Positions 51,338 to 59,366 of a stretch of 64,000 bases of DNA are shown here, piece by piece (position 1 is the first letter of the stretch; the number at the start of each line of letters is the position of its first letter). A program made the position numbers and the translations under genes. A model generated the notes under the pieces. It did not search any database. It was not told the DNA's origin and saw nothing but the letters and a program-made list of their open reading frames with translations. This DNA comes from Gammaproteobacteria bacterium (GTDB lineage Bacteria; Pseudomonadota; Gammaproteobacteria; GCA-001735895), in NCBI GenBank assembly GCA_030066085.1, contig JASJCI010000037.1, positions 62,001-126,000 of the forward strand. The letters are read 5' to 3'.

Positions 51338-53257
51338 TTATTTCCCCCCTGATTCCGGATCCGTTTCATAGCCTTCCGGCATCTTGAAATTGGGCGGGCT
51401 GGGCAGGAATATCATCCAGCCGACCCAGACCGTGAACAGGATCATCAGTATGTTGAGTATCGAGATGTCGGCCGCAAACGGCAGTGATTTGTCGACCACG
51501 GTGATTTCCGGCACCAGCGAGCCGTGCACCGGGATTGCGGGGTCTATGACGTCGGTTTCACCGAGCGCGGCGCGAATCGATTCGACCGTGCTGGCACTGA
51601 CCGGGATGGCGGCGCTGGAATCGATGCCGGCGGTACCGGGACCGACTTCGCCCGCGGTTTGCGCGGTCTTGGCCGGGCTGGCCAGCACCAGCTGCGTGGA
51701 GACACTGGTGACCGCGTTGCCCTGCGACGGGTAACTGCCGCCCGGGATAGTGGCCGGACGAATGAAACTGAAGCGCGCGGTATGTCCGCCCGCGGCCCAT
51801 TCCGACAGGTCGACCAGCTTGTACAGGCCACTGCGCATCAAGCTGCCGATCGATCGTTCACCCTGCGGTGCCATGACGAAAACGGCGTCGTGCTGGCCGC
51901 TTTTCATCGCCAGCAGCTGGGCGCGTACCGGGTCGTCGGAATTGATCACTTCGACCGAATCGGCGAGCCCCAGCGAAGCCAGCAGCATATCGAGTACCTG
52001 CGCCGAGCCGGATCCCTGCGGACCGGTCGAGACCTTGCTCATCGCGGTAATCGAATCGCTGCCGTTGCCGAGTGTTATCAGGTGGGCCGTCTTGTAGCCC
52101 AGCACCGCGAAAGCCTCGGCCAGGCCCTTGCCGGCGGGACCGTCGTCGCCGAGCGCAAAAAAGGATTCCGCACCGACGATCGCCACGCGCGATTCGCCGG
52201 CCGCGAGCGATTCCAAGGGGCCGGCGCTGGCCGATAGCTGCAGGTCGCTGCCGGCAAAACCGGCGCGTACGGCACGCAGGGCGCGCGCGGTATCGATGTT
52301 GCGGCCGATACCGGCATCACCGACCACCGCGATCTTGGCGGCTGTGCTGCCACCCGCACCTTCGGGCAGTAATCCCTTCGAAAAAAGAAAACCGGCCGCG
52401 ACGGTGGCTGCTGACTGGGCGTCGAGATCGACCGCCTTGTTCAGCGCCTGCATATCGGCCGCGGTTATCGAGCCGCCGAGCTTTTCCAGTACCTCGCGCA
52501 AGCCCTTCAGGTTGGCGAGGGCGTCGCTGCGCACCAGCGGCGCAACCTGGTAGACCGGGAAAAAGCCGAGATCATCCTCCAGCACTACCAGGTCGTACTC
52601 GGCGATCTGGCCGTCGGTGCCGAACAGTTCGCCGACGTCGGCACTGCCGTCGAGCAGCGCGGAGACGATCTGGTCCTTGCCCTCGGTACCCACCTCGAAC
52701 TCGATGGTACTGCTGCCGGTAATACCGTAACGCCGGTTCATCTGCTGCAGACCGTCGGCGGGACGCTGGGTGAAGTCGTCGTCGACCGCGAAGGTCACCC
52801 CCGAGCGGCCGGCCAGGTCGCTGATCTTGCTAACCCCCAGTTCCGATGCGCGGTCGCGGGTCATGACCATGACATAGTCGTTGGAAAAGCCGAACTTGCT
52901 GGTCATCTCGAGACCGAGCGGCTTGAACAATGACTGCACGGTCGCGGTGGACGCGTCGCCATCGCTGGTCGGCGCCTGGCCGAGAAAGATCAGGCTGGTG
53001 CCGTTGTACTCGGGGTATACGTCGAGTACGTCCTGCTTGACCGCTTCCATGATCTTTTGCGTGGTGCCGAACGGAATACTGCGTTCGACCGGGATACCCT
53101 CGGCTTCGGCCATTTGCGCGATCATTTCGGCGAGAATCATGCTTTCCGCGAAAGGCTTGGCGCCGACACGGAGGCTCTTGCTGTCGCCGCCGCCGCAGGC
53201 GGCGAGCAGGGAAGCGAGGAGCGCGAGTGCCGAGAATTTCATTATCGATTTCATCAT
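51338..53257 (-). CDS. Lipoprotein with fused OpuAC-type and TAXI/NMT1-type solute-binding domains and C-terminal membrane anchor
   Basis: The 639-residue protein starts with a lipoprotein signal (ALLASLLAACGGG, lipidated Cys21). A glycine-betaine-binding OpuAC-like domain follows (LRVGAKPFAESMILAEMIAQ region, YPEYNGTSLIF, about residues 29-290). Next comes a second domain resembling TAXI/NMT1 binding proteins (STGPQGSGSAQVLDMLL, IPGGSYPSQGNAV, about 310-550). A Pro/Ser-rich linker leads to one membrane helix (about 600-622). It starts 12 bp after the BCCT gene with an AGGAGG site. Binding proteins normally serve ABC or TRAP systems, so this pairing with a BCCT carrier is remarkable. Confidence 0.9.
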   Translation of the reverse strand: MMKSIMKFSALALLASLLAACGGGDSKSLRVGAKPFAESMILAEMIAQMAEAEGIPVERSIPFGTTQKIMEAVKQDVLDVYPEYNGTSLIFLGQAPTSDGDASTATVQSLFKPLGLEMTSKFGFSNDYVMVMTRDRASELGVSKISDLAGRSGVTFAVDDDFTQRPADGLQQMNRRYGITGSSTIEFEVGTEGKDQIVSALLDGSADVGELFGTDGQIAEYDLVVLEDDLGFFPVYQVAPLVRSDALANLKGLREVLEKLGGSITAADMQALNKAVDLDAQSAATVAAGFLFSKGLLPEGAGGSTAAKIAVVGDAGIGRNIDTARALRAVRAGFAGSDLQLSASAGPLESLAAGESRVAIVGAESFFALGDDGPAGKGLAEAFAVLGYKTAHLITLGNGSDSITAMSKVSTGPQGSGSAQVLDMLLASLGLADSVEVINSDDPVRAQLLAMKSGQHDAVFVMAPQGERSIGSLMRSGLYKLVDLSEWAAGGHTARFSFIRPATIPGGSYPSQGNAVTSVSTQLVLASPAKTAQTAGEVGPGTAGIDSSAAIPVSASTVESIRAALGETDVIDPAIPVHGSLVPEITVVDKSLPFAADISILNILMILFTVWVGWMIFLPSPPNFKMPEGYETDPESGGK

Positions 53258-53269
53258 GTCTCGATCCTC

Positions 53270-54817
53270 CTAGGCCTGGTCCGTATCGGCGTCGGCATCG
53301 GGATGCCGCACCTCGGTGTGGATTTCGCGCACCATCGGATCTTCGCGCACGACGCGGAAAAAGGCCGCGAGCTGCATGATGATGATGAAGGTGAACGGGA
53401 TCGCGCCGGTGATCGCCATCGCCTTGGCCACCTTGACACTCTCGGTGACGATGGTGGCGACGGTGATGCCGGTGATGATCAGGCCCCAGGTCAGCTTGAG
53501 CCTGGTCTGCGGGTTCAGGCTGCCGCGACTGGTCATCATGCTGATGACGAAGGTGCCGGAATCGGCGCTGGTCACGAGGAAGATGAAGATCAGGCAGACC
53601 GCGAGGAAGTTCAGCAGCGTGGTGCCGGGGAAGTACTCGAAGAACGCGAACAGGGCACCCGCGACGTCGGCGAACACTTTTTCGGTGATGCCGCCCGCGC
53701 CGAACATTTCGATGTGGATCGCGGCGCCGCCGAAGGCGGCGAACCACAGCATCGATACGATGGTCGGTACGCCAACCACGTAGATGACGAACTCGCGAAT
53801 CGTGCGGCCGCGGCTGATACGCGCGATGAAGATGCCGACGAAGGGCCCCCAGGCCAGCCACCAGATCAGGTAGGTCAGGGTCCAGCCGTGGAACCAGTTC
53901 CAGGAACCGGCCGGCGTGTAGGCATAGGTCTTGAACGACATCGGGATCAGCTGGATCAGGTAGTCGCCGATCGCGTAGATGAAGGACTGGAACAGGTAGG
54001 CCGTCGGGCCACCGAACAGCACCACCAGCAGGATCAGGATCGCGACGATCATGTTGATGTTACTGAGGATCTTGATGCCCTTGTCGACGCCGGTACAGGC
54101 CGACAGCAGGAAACAGACCGTCATGACCGCGATGATGATCATGCTCATGGTCACGTCCTGGTTGGTGTCGAACACCGCGCTCATGCCGGAGCGCACCATC
54201 AGGGTACCCATCGCCAGCGAGCCGGCGAGGCCGAAGATGACCGCGATGACCGCGAGGATATCGGCGGTGTTGCCGACCTGGCGCAGGGTGCCGGGGCTGA
54301 AAACGTTCTTGAAACCCACCAGGATCGGGGTTGATACCATCGACGGCAGCTTCAGGCGAAACGTGAAGTAGGCGATAACCAGCGCACAGCAACCGTAGAT
54401 CGACCAGGCGTGCAGGCCCCAGTGGAAATTGGTGATGACCATCGAATTACGCGCCGCCATCGCGTTTTCGGCTTCACCGACGGGCGGGGTCGCGAAGTGG
54501 TAGATCGGCTCGGCCACACCCCAGAACAGCAGGCCGGAACCCATGCCGGCGGCGAACAGCATCGCGACCCAGGAACCGGTGCTGAATTCCGGTTCGTCGG
54601 TATCGGCGCCGAGCTTGATGTCACCGTACTTGGAAAATGCCATACCCCCCATGATGACGAGGAACGCGGTACACAGCGCGAGGAAGTACCAGTCGAGCGC
54701 GGTGAGCGAATAGTTGACCAGCCACTGGGCCGAACCGGTCATCGAATCGGGGTCGGCGACACCCCAGATAGCGATGGCCGCGCACAGGACCAGCGAAACG
54801 AGCATTACGGTATTCAT
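53270..54817 (-). CDS. BCCT-family betaine/carnitine/choline-type transporter
   Basis: The 515-residue protein has twelve predicted helices. It shows the BCCT signatures AAGMGSGLLFWGVAEPIYHF and the long aromatic helix WNWFHGWTLTYLIWWLAWGPF (key FHGWTLTYLIWWLAW), then FIARISRGRTIREF. Such carriers import quaternary amines or DMSP using Na+ or H+. The C-terminal tail is acidic and short, unlike BetP's osmosensor tail. It is the first gene of the operon BCCT, binding protein, Usp. A run of seven G lies in its leader just upstream of the ATG. Confidence 0.95.
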   Translation of the reverse strand: MNTVMLVSLVLCAAIAIWGVADPDSMTGSAQWLVNYSLTALDWYFLALCTAFLVIMGGMAFSKYGDIKLGADTDEPEFSTGSWVAMLFAAGMGSGLLFWGVAEPIYHFATPPVGEAENAMAARNSMVITNFHWGLHAWSIYGCCALVIAYFTFRLKLPSMVSTPILVGFKNVFSPGTLRQVGNTADILAVIAVIFGLAGSLAMGTLMVRSGMSAVFDTNQDVTMSMIIIAVMTVCFLLSACTGVDKGIKILSNINMIVAILILLVVLFGGPTAYLFQSFIYAIGDYLIQLIPMSFKTYAYTPAGSWNWFHGWTLTYLIWWLAWGPFVGIFIARISRGRTIREFVIYVVGVPTIVSMLWFAAFGGAAIHIEMFGAGGITEKVFADVAGALFAFFEYFPGTTLLNFLAVCLIFIFLVTSADSGTFVISMMTSRGSLNPQTRLKLTWGLIITGITVATIVTESVKVAKAMAITGAIPFTFIIIMQLAAFFRVVREDPMVREIHTEVRHPDADADTDQA

Positions 54818-55060
54818 TTGGAAAGACCCCCCCTGGGGTTTTGCACCCCTGATAATTGTTATTGATGCGCTTGCTGGTCCATGAAAACAGAACTTGGCCG
54901 AATTTGCCAGCGCACGTCGGTGATGCGCGCGAGGATAGGATTTCCTATCAGCGTTGTCTATACCCCTAAAACTGAAATTTATGGTAATTCGTTACCGGCC
55001 GCGCAAACGGAGCCAGGCTCATAAAGCGGATTTATCAGAATCGTGGCAAATAAAACTGGT

Positions 55061-55411
55061 TTATTCGCGTGCGGCGATGATGCCAATTTCCACCAGCAGG
55101 TCCGGCGTCGCCAGGCGGGCCTCGATGCAGGCCCGGGCCGGGGCATGACCCTCGGGCACCCAGGCGTCCCAGATCTCGTTCATCTGCGCAAAGTGGCCGA
55201 TACTGGCGAGCCAGACCTGGGCACTCAGGATGCGGGTTTTGTCGGATCCCGCTTCGGCGAGCAGGTCGTCGATCTTCTGCAGCACCTGGCGAGTCTGCTC
55301 CTGCACGTCGGCGGCGGGATCGGCGGCTACCTGGCCGGCCAGGTAAATCGTATCGCCGTGAACCACGACCTGGCTCATGCGCTGGCCGGTATGATGGCGG
55401 GTAATGGACAT
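55061..55411 (-). CDS. RidA-family (YjgF/UK114) protein
   Basis: The 116-residue protein has the RidA fold motifs VVHGDTIYLAGQVAAD, QTRQVLQKIDDLLAEAGSD, and the active-site Arg in APARACIEARLATPDLLVEI (key PARACIEARL). RidA deaminates reactive enamine/imine intermediates released by PLP enzymes. Many operonic relatives work in specific amine catabolic routes. It lies 26 bp downstream of the M24 gene on the same strand and thus probably acts in the same pathway. Confidence 0.93.
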   Translation of the reverse strand: MSITRHHTGQRMSQVVVHGDTIYLAGQVAADPAADVQEQTRQVLQKIDDLLAEAGSDKTRILSAQVWLASIGHFAQMNEIWDAWVPEGHAPARACIEARLATPDLLVEIGIIAARE

Positions 55412-55437
55412 GTCGATCTCCTCGATATGTGGGTGAG

Positions 55438-56595
55438 TTACCGATCCACGGTCAGGATCTTGCGCGGATAATCGGTGATGTATTCGACGCCGGTTTCGGT
55501 CACCACCACCGAATCGCCGATGCGGCCCCCGACATTACCGTCGACACTGATACCGCCGTCGACGGCAAAGGTCATACCGGCCTGCAACACGGTCTGGTCA
55601 CCCTGCTTGAGTTCGGGCGATTCGAGGTAGGCCATGCCGATGGAGCGTCCCGTTCGATAGCCGGTTTGGTAGCCGCGCTCGCGGTAAACCTCGTTGGCCG
55701 CCTCGGCGACCGACTCGGCGGTAACCCCGGGTCGCATCGCCGCGATCGCGGCCTGCTGCGCGTCGATCGCAGCCTGCTGCACCGCGGCGGCTTCGTCGGA
55801 GACCTCGCGGATGAAAAACATGCGGTCGAAGCCGAGCTTGTACTGCTTGAACTGGGCCATGTTGCAAAAACAGAAATAGACCGGGTCACCCTTGGCCAGC
55901 GGCTTGACGCTGGCGCGGCGATGCACCATCGACGTGTCGCGACCGGACTGCATGATCTGCAGGTTATGAATCATCGGCGAGATAAAAGCTTCCCAGCCGC
56001 GCGCGGTCAGGAAACCGGCCGCCTTGCGGGTGCCGGCATCGATTACCGCCAGCGCGGCCTCGTATTCCGGACGGCCTTCGCCGAGTGCACCCTCGGCGGC
56101 GGCCATCATCGCGCCGGCGATCTGGCCGGCCTGTTGCATGACCTCGATTTCTTCCGCTGACTTGATCATGCGCATTTCACCGAGCAGCGGTGCCACGTCC
56201 TGCAGCACCACGCCGGGCATCTGCTCGTCGAGCCAGTTGCGCACGATCGCCGGCAAGGCGGCACGTTCGACCCCGATGCGACCCGGGTCCGAGCCGAGCG
56301 CAGCGGCGAGCACGTTCTCCCAGCGATTGGCGCCAGCGTCTTCCCAGGTCAGCACGTCGTCGACCCAGGTCATTGCCGAGACCATCTCGCTCTCCATCAG
56401 CGGGGTGATCACCTGTGCACCCGAATCCGGGCGCAGCAGCAGGAAGGTCGGCCGGCCGAACTCGACCGACAGGTAGCCCCAGAAGCCGGCGAGGTAGGCG
56501 ATCGAGCTCTCGTCGGTGATGATGGCGGTATCGATACCGGCGTCACGCAGGCGTGACAGGAAGGTGGCGGTGCGCTGGCGAGCCTGGTCGAGCAT
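55438..56595 (-). CDS. M24-family creatinase/ectoine-hydrolase-like enzyme lacking metal ligands
   Basis: The 385-residue protein has a creatinase N-terminal domain (TDESSIAYLAGFWG) and a pita-bread domain. The five metal ligands of aminopeptidase P are all replaced: Asp by Cys242 and Gly255, His by Arg317 (TGRSIGM), Glu by Asp346 and Gly360 (RIGDSVVVTE). The His at 225 (SMVHRRAS), equivalent to creatinase's catalytic His, is kept. Metal-free creatinase and ectoine hydrolase (DoeA/EutD) are the known parallels. The ATG at 56595 has a GGAA site. It sits with RidA and near the BCCT carrier. Confidence 0.88.
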   Translation of the reverse strand: MLDQARQRTATFLSRLRDAGIDTAIITDESSIAYLAGFWGYLSVEFGRPTFLLLRPDSGAQVITPLMESEMVSAMTWVDDVLTWEDAGANRWENVLAAALGSDPGRIGVERAALPAIVRNWLDEQMPGVVLQDVAPLLGEMRMIKSAEEIEVMQQAGQIAGAMMAAAEGALGEGRPEYEAALAVIDAGTRKAAGFLTARGWEAFISPMIHNLQIMQSGRDTSMVHRRASVKPLAKGDPVYFCFCNMAQFKQYKLGFDRMFFIREVSDEAAAVQQAAIDAQQAAIAAMRPGVTAESVAEAANEVYRERGYQTGYRTGRSIGMAYLESPELKQGDQTVLQAGMTFAVDGGISVDGNVGGRIGDSVVVTETGVEYITDYPRKILTVDR

Positions 56596-56802
56596 GGTGT
56601 TTTCCGGCTTACGGGATCGGAGCCACGTGTATATCACAGCCGGACCCGGCAGAACATCGAATTCGGCCGGCCGGCGGTTGCACTGGCAGTCATCCTGTCG
56701 TGGTTGCGCGGCCGTCCCGTACCCGGCTGGCCACGCCGATTGTGCTGGCCTTGCCGCTGCCAGCCGTGTATACCAGTTTAAATGCGAGAGGAAAATGCTG
56801 CG

Positions 56803-57570
56803 ATGAAAGACTGCCTGTTGCCCGCGCCGGCAGCGCAAACGATTCGCTTCGATGCCGGCCGGCACGCGCGCGCCAAACTCGGTTTCGTCCTGCTCGCGAC
56901 CGAGCAGACCGTGCAGGACGATGTCGTGGCGCTGCGCCCGCCGGGGGTGGGTGTACATTTTGCGCGCGCGGCGATAGCGGATTCGATTACCAACGCATCG
57001 CTCGCGGCGCAGGCCGAGCTGCTCGCGGATTGCGCGGCCACGCTGTTGCCGGACGGCAGTCTCGATGTCGTCTGCTACGCCTGCACCTCGGGCAGTCTCG
57101 TGATCGGTGAGGAGCGCGTATTCGCCGAGCTCAAACGCGGTTCCCCGGGGGCCACGCCAACATCGCTGATCAGCGGGGTGATCCGCGCGTTACGGGCCCT
57201 CGATGCGCGGCGCATTACCATCGCAACCCCGTATCTCGACGAAGTCAATCAGCGCGAGGTTGAATACCTCGAAGCGGCTGGCTTCGAGGTATTGTCGATA
57301 CGGGGGCTCAACCTCGAACGTGACAGCGACATGGTGCGCGTGACGCCGGACTATATCGCCGAGTTTGCGCTGGCGCAGGATCATGTCGATGCCGACGCGA
57401 TCTTCGTCTCCTGCGGCGCGCTGCGTACGCTGGACGTTATCGGGGAGATCGAACGCAGGGCCGGTAAACCCGCTGTCTGCAGCAACCAGGCGATGATCTG
57501 GGATTGCCTGCGACTGGCCGGCATCGACGACCGGATCGAGGGTTATGGCCGCCTGCTAGCGACGCTGTGA
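56803..57570 (+). CDS. Maleate isomerase / EutA-like Asp/Glu racemase superfamily protein
   Basis: The protein of about 255 residues carries the two catalytic cysteines of the superfamily in VCYACTSGSLVIG (about residue 100) and FVSCGALRTLDVI (about 210), plus TSLISGVIRAL and ATPYLDEVNQREV. It is of the maleate cis-trans isomerase/arylmalonate decarboxylase/EutA type. EutA occurs in ectoine-utilisation clusters next to an M24 hydrolase, as here, where the M24 gene is divergent across about 200 bp. An in-frame ATG at 56782 is an alternative start. Confidence 0.85.
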   Translation: MKDCLLPAPAAQTIRFDAGRHARAKLGFVLLATEQTVQDDVVALRPPGVGVHFARAAIADSITNASLAAQAELLADCAATLLPDGSLDVVCYACTSGSLVIGEERVFAELKRGSPGATPTSLISGVIRALRALDARRITIATPYLDEVNQREVEYLEAAGFEVLSIRGLNLERDSDMVRVTPDYIAEFALAQDHVDADAIFVSCGALRTLDVIGEIERRAGKPAVCSNQAMIWDCLRLAGIDDRIEGYGRLLATL

Positions 57571-57580
57571 AGCGAGCGAG

Positions 57581-58786
57581 TCAGTCGCTTGCGCGGCGGC
57601 CGTGGCCGTAAAAAAGTCGGCTCGGTGCATTCGGATCGGCACGCTCGATCCACAGGAGATGTAAATCGCCGCGCTCGTCGAGCGCAACCGACGGGTGGGA
57701 CTGTTCACCGGGACCGGAGGCAATGGGTGGCGTGATGTCTTCGCCCCAGCTGTCGTCTTCGTCGTAGCGACTGAGCCACAGGTCCGAATCGCCGCGGCGG
57801 AAGTCGTCCCAGGCGACGACAAAATCGCCTTCCTCGTTACCGGCGACCGCGGGATTGTAGTGCGGCTCACGATCACCCTCGGCGCCGTGCACGCGCTCGT
57901 TGGGCCCGAAACCGTCCCCGTGGGCGCCGAGCGCGGCGTAAATCCCGTAACCCACACCACCCCGGCGCTTGTCCATCCAGGCGGCGAGCAGTTCGTCTCC
58001 GGCGAAGCCCGCCAGCGCAACCCGGGTTACGCCGCTGCCCTTGTCGTATTCATTGCGATTGGAAAAAAATTCGTTCAGATGGACTGGCTGGCCGAAGCTG
58101 GCACCGCTGTTTGCGGAAAAACTCGTCAGCAGGCGCGTGTGGCCGGCGCGACGATCTTCCCAGGCGATGGCGAGGGCATCCCCGGCGGCGGCGAGAGCGG
58201 GAAACTGCAGCGGCGCTTCGAGACCGTCCGCTTCGACCGTGACCGACGACTCGAGCCGCAACGACAGCCCCTGTTCGATTGCCAGCCGCGCAACGCGCAG
58301 GAACCAGCGCCCGTCGCTGCGTTCGCGCCACGCCGTGTAGGCGATATTGCCGCCGCCGGCGACCGTTGCGTGTCCGGCACCGGTGGCCAATTGCAGCGGT
58401 GGCGACATCGCGTCGGCATCGAGCAGGCGCAGGTATACCGCCGCGTCCTGCTCCCAGGCGACCAGGAAGCGCCCGTCGTCGAGCGCGGCAATGGCCGGTT
58501 CGTAGGCTTCGTCTCCGGTGCTCAGCTGCCGCGTCGGCGTGAAATCGTCCGTGCCGGTTACCCGGATGCGCGCGTACACCTGCGGACTGCCGTCGCGATT
58601 GTCTTCCCAGGTCACGGCCACGGTGTCGCCGGCAACGGCGATATGTCTGCGCCCGGCACCGTCGAGATGCTGAAACACGCCGGTGGCGGGAGGGGGTGTT
58701 AGCGCGACCGGCGGCTCGAAACGCCAGTCCGCGTTGACGGCGAACGGCAGGGCGAGCAGCAGTAGCGCGGCCAGGCGCGGCTTCAT
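57581..58786 (-). CDS. Exported beta-propeller (BNR/sialidase-like repeat) protein
   Basis: The 401-residue protein has a clear signal peptide (RLAALLLLALPFAVNA) and then repeated four-stranded blade sequences with recurrent W-E/D-D-x-R motifs: VTWEDNRDGSPQVYARI, IAWEDRRAGHTRLL, AAWMDKRRGG, VAWDDFRRGDSDLWL and LLWIERADP. These are typical of BNR/Asp-box-like propellers. No catalytic sialidase residues can be assigned. Its start overlaps the thioredoxin-like gene stop, so both are exported products of one transcript. Confidence 0.82.
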   Translation of the reverse strand: MKPRLAALLLLALPFAVNADWRFEPPVALTPPPATGVFQHLDGAGRRHIAVAGDTVAVTWEDNRDGSPQVYARIRVTGTDDFTPTRQLSTGDEAYEPAIAALDDGRFLVAWEQDAAVYLRLLDADAMSPPLQLATGAGHATVAGGGNIAYTAWRERSDGRWFLRVARLAIEQGLSLRLESSVTVEADGLEAPLQFPALAAAGDALAIAWEDRRAGHTRLLTSFSANSGASFGQPVHLNEFFSNRNEYDKGSGVTRVALAGFAGDELLAAWMDKRRGGVGYGIYAALGAHGDGFGPNERVHGAEGDREPHYNPAVAGNEEGDFVVAWDDFRRGDSDLWLSRYDEDDSWGEDITPPIASGPGEQSHPSVALDERGDLHLLWIERADPNAPSRLFYGHGRRASD

Positions 58787-59274
58787 TGGCTCGCGGAATA
58801 GTCGGCCAGCGTCTGCTCGCGGTAGTGGCCGCCTTTGATAAAACCGTGGTAGTGATTCATCTGCGTAATACTCTGAAATCCGGCCTTTTTGAACAGCGGC
58901 TTCTGCTCGGGCGAGAAAAACACGAAGGTCGGTGTACCGAGGATGCGGTTGCGGGTAGCAAACTGCATTTCGGTGGTGCGCTCGCCGTTGGCCAGGCGGA
59001 TGCGGTTGCCGCTCTCGGTATCGACATAGGCGAGTACGAAGTCCTCGCTGTAGCGACGCCGCAGGTCGGGGTCAGTGAATACCTCGGCATGCATCTTGCG
59101 ACAGGTAGTGCAACCGTAGCGGCCGAAATACAGCAGCATCGGCTTTTGCTGCTGCTGCGCGCTTTGCCAGGCCTCACCCAGCGGCAGGAAAGCGTAAGCC
59201 TCCGGCGGCGCGGCGCGGGCAATGCCGGCGGCCAGCGCGAGGCAGACGAGCAGGGTTGTAACAGGGCGTATCAT
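58783..59274 (-). CDS. Periplasmic thioredoxin-like protein
   Basis: The 163-residue protein has a signal peptide (TLLVCLALAAGIARA) followed by a thioredoxin fold with Cys55-x-x-Cys58 (FGRYGCTTCRKMH) and the cis-Pro segment ILGTPTFVFF. It resembles SoxW/DUF255-like periplasmic reductants that act on specific partners. The ATG at 59274 gives the signal peptide its correct n-region. The longer ORF (59361) does not. Its stop overlaps the beta-propeller gene start by four bases. Confidence 0.88.
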   Translation of the reverse strand: MIRPVTTLLVCLALAAGIARAAPPEAYAFLPLGEAWQSAQQQQKPMLLYFGRYGCTTCRKMHAEVFTDPDLRRRYSEDFVLAYVDTESGNRIRLANGERTTEMQFATRNRILGTPTFVFFSPEQKPLFKKAGFQSITQMNHYHGFIKGGHYREQTLADYSASQ

Positions 59275-59366
59275 CCGGCAGTGGTCCGATCGATCGCAGA
59301 ACCGCCAGTATCCGCGGTTTCGGGCGGGTTGAAATACCCTGATGGGGGTAGATTTCCACACCGCTC

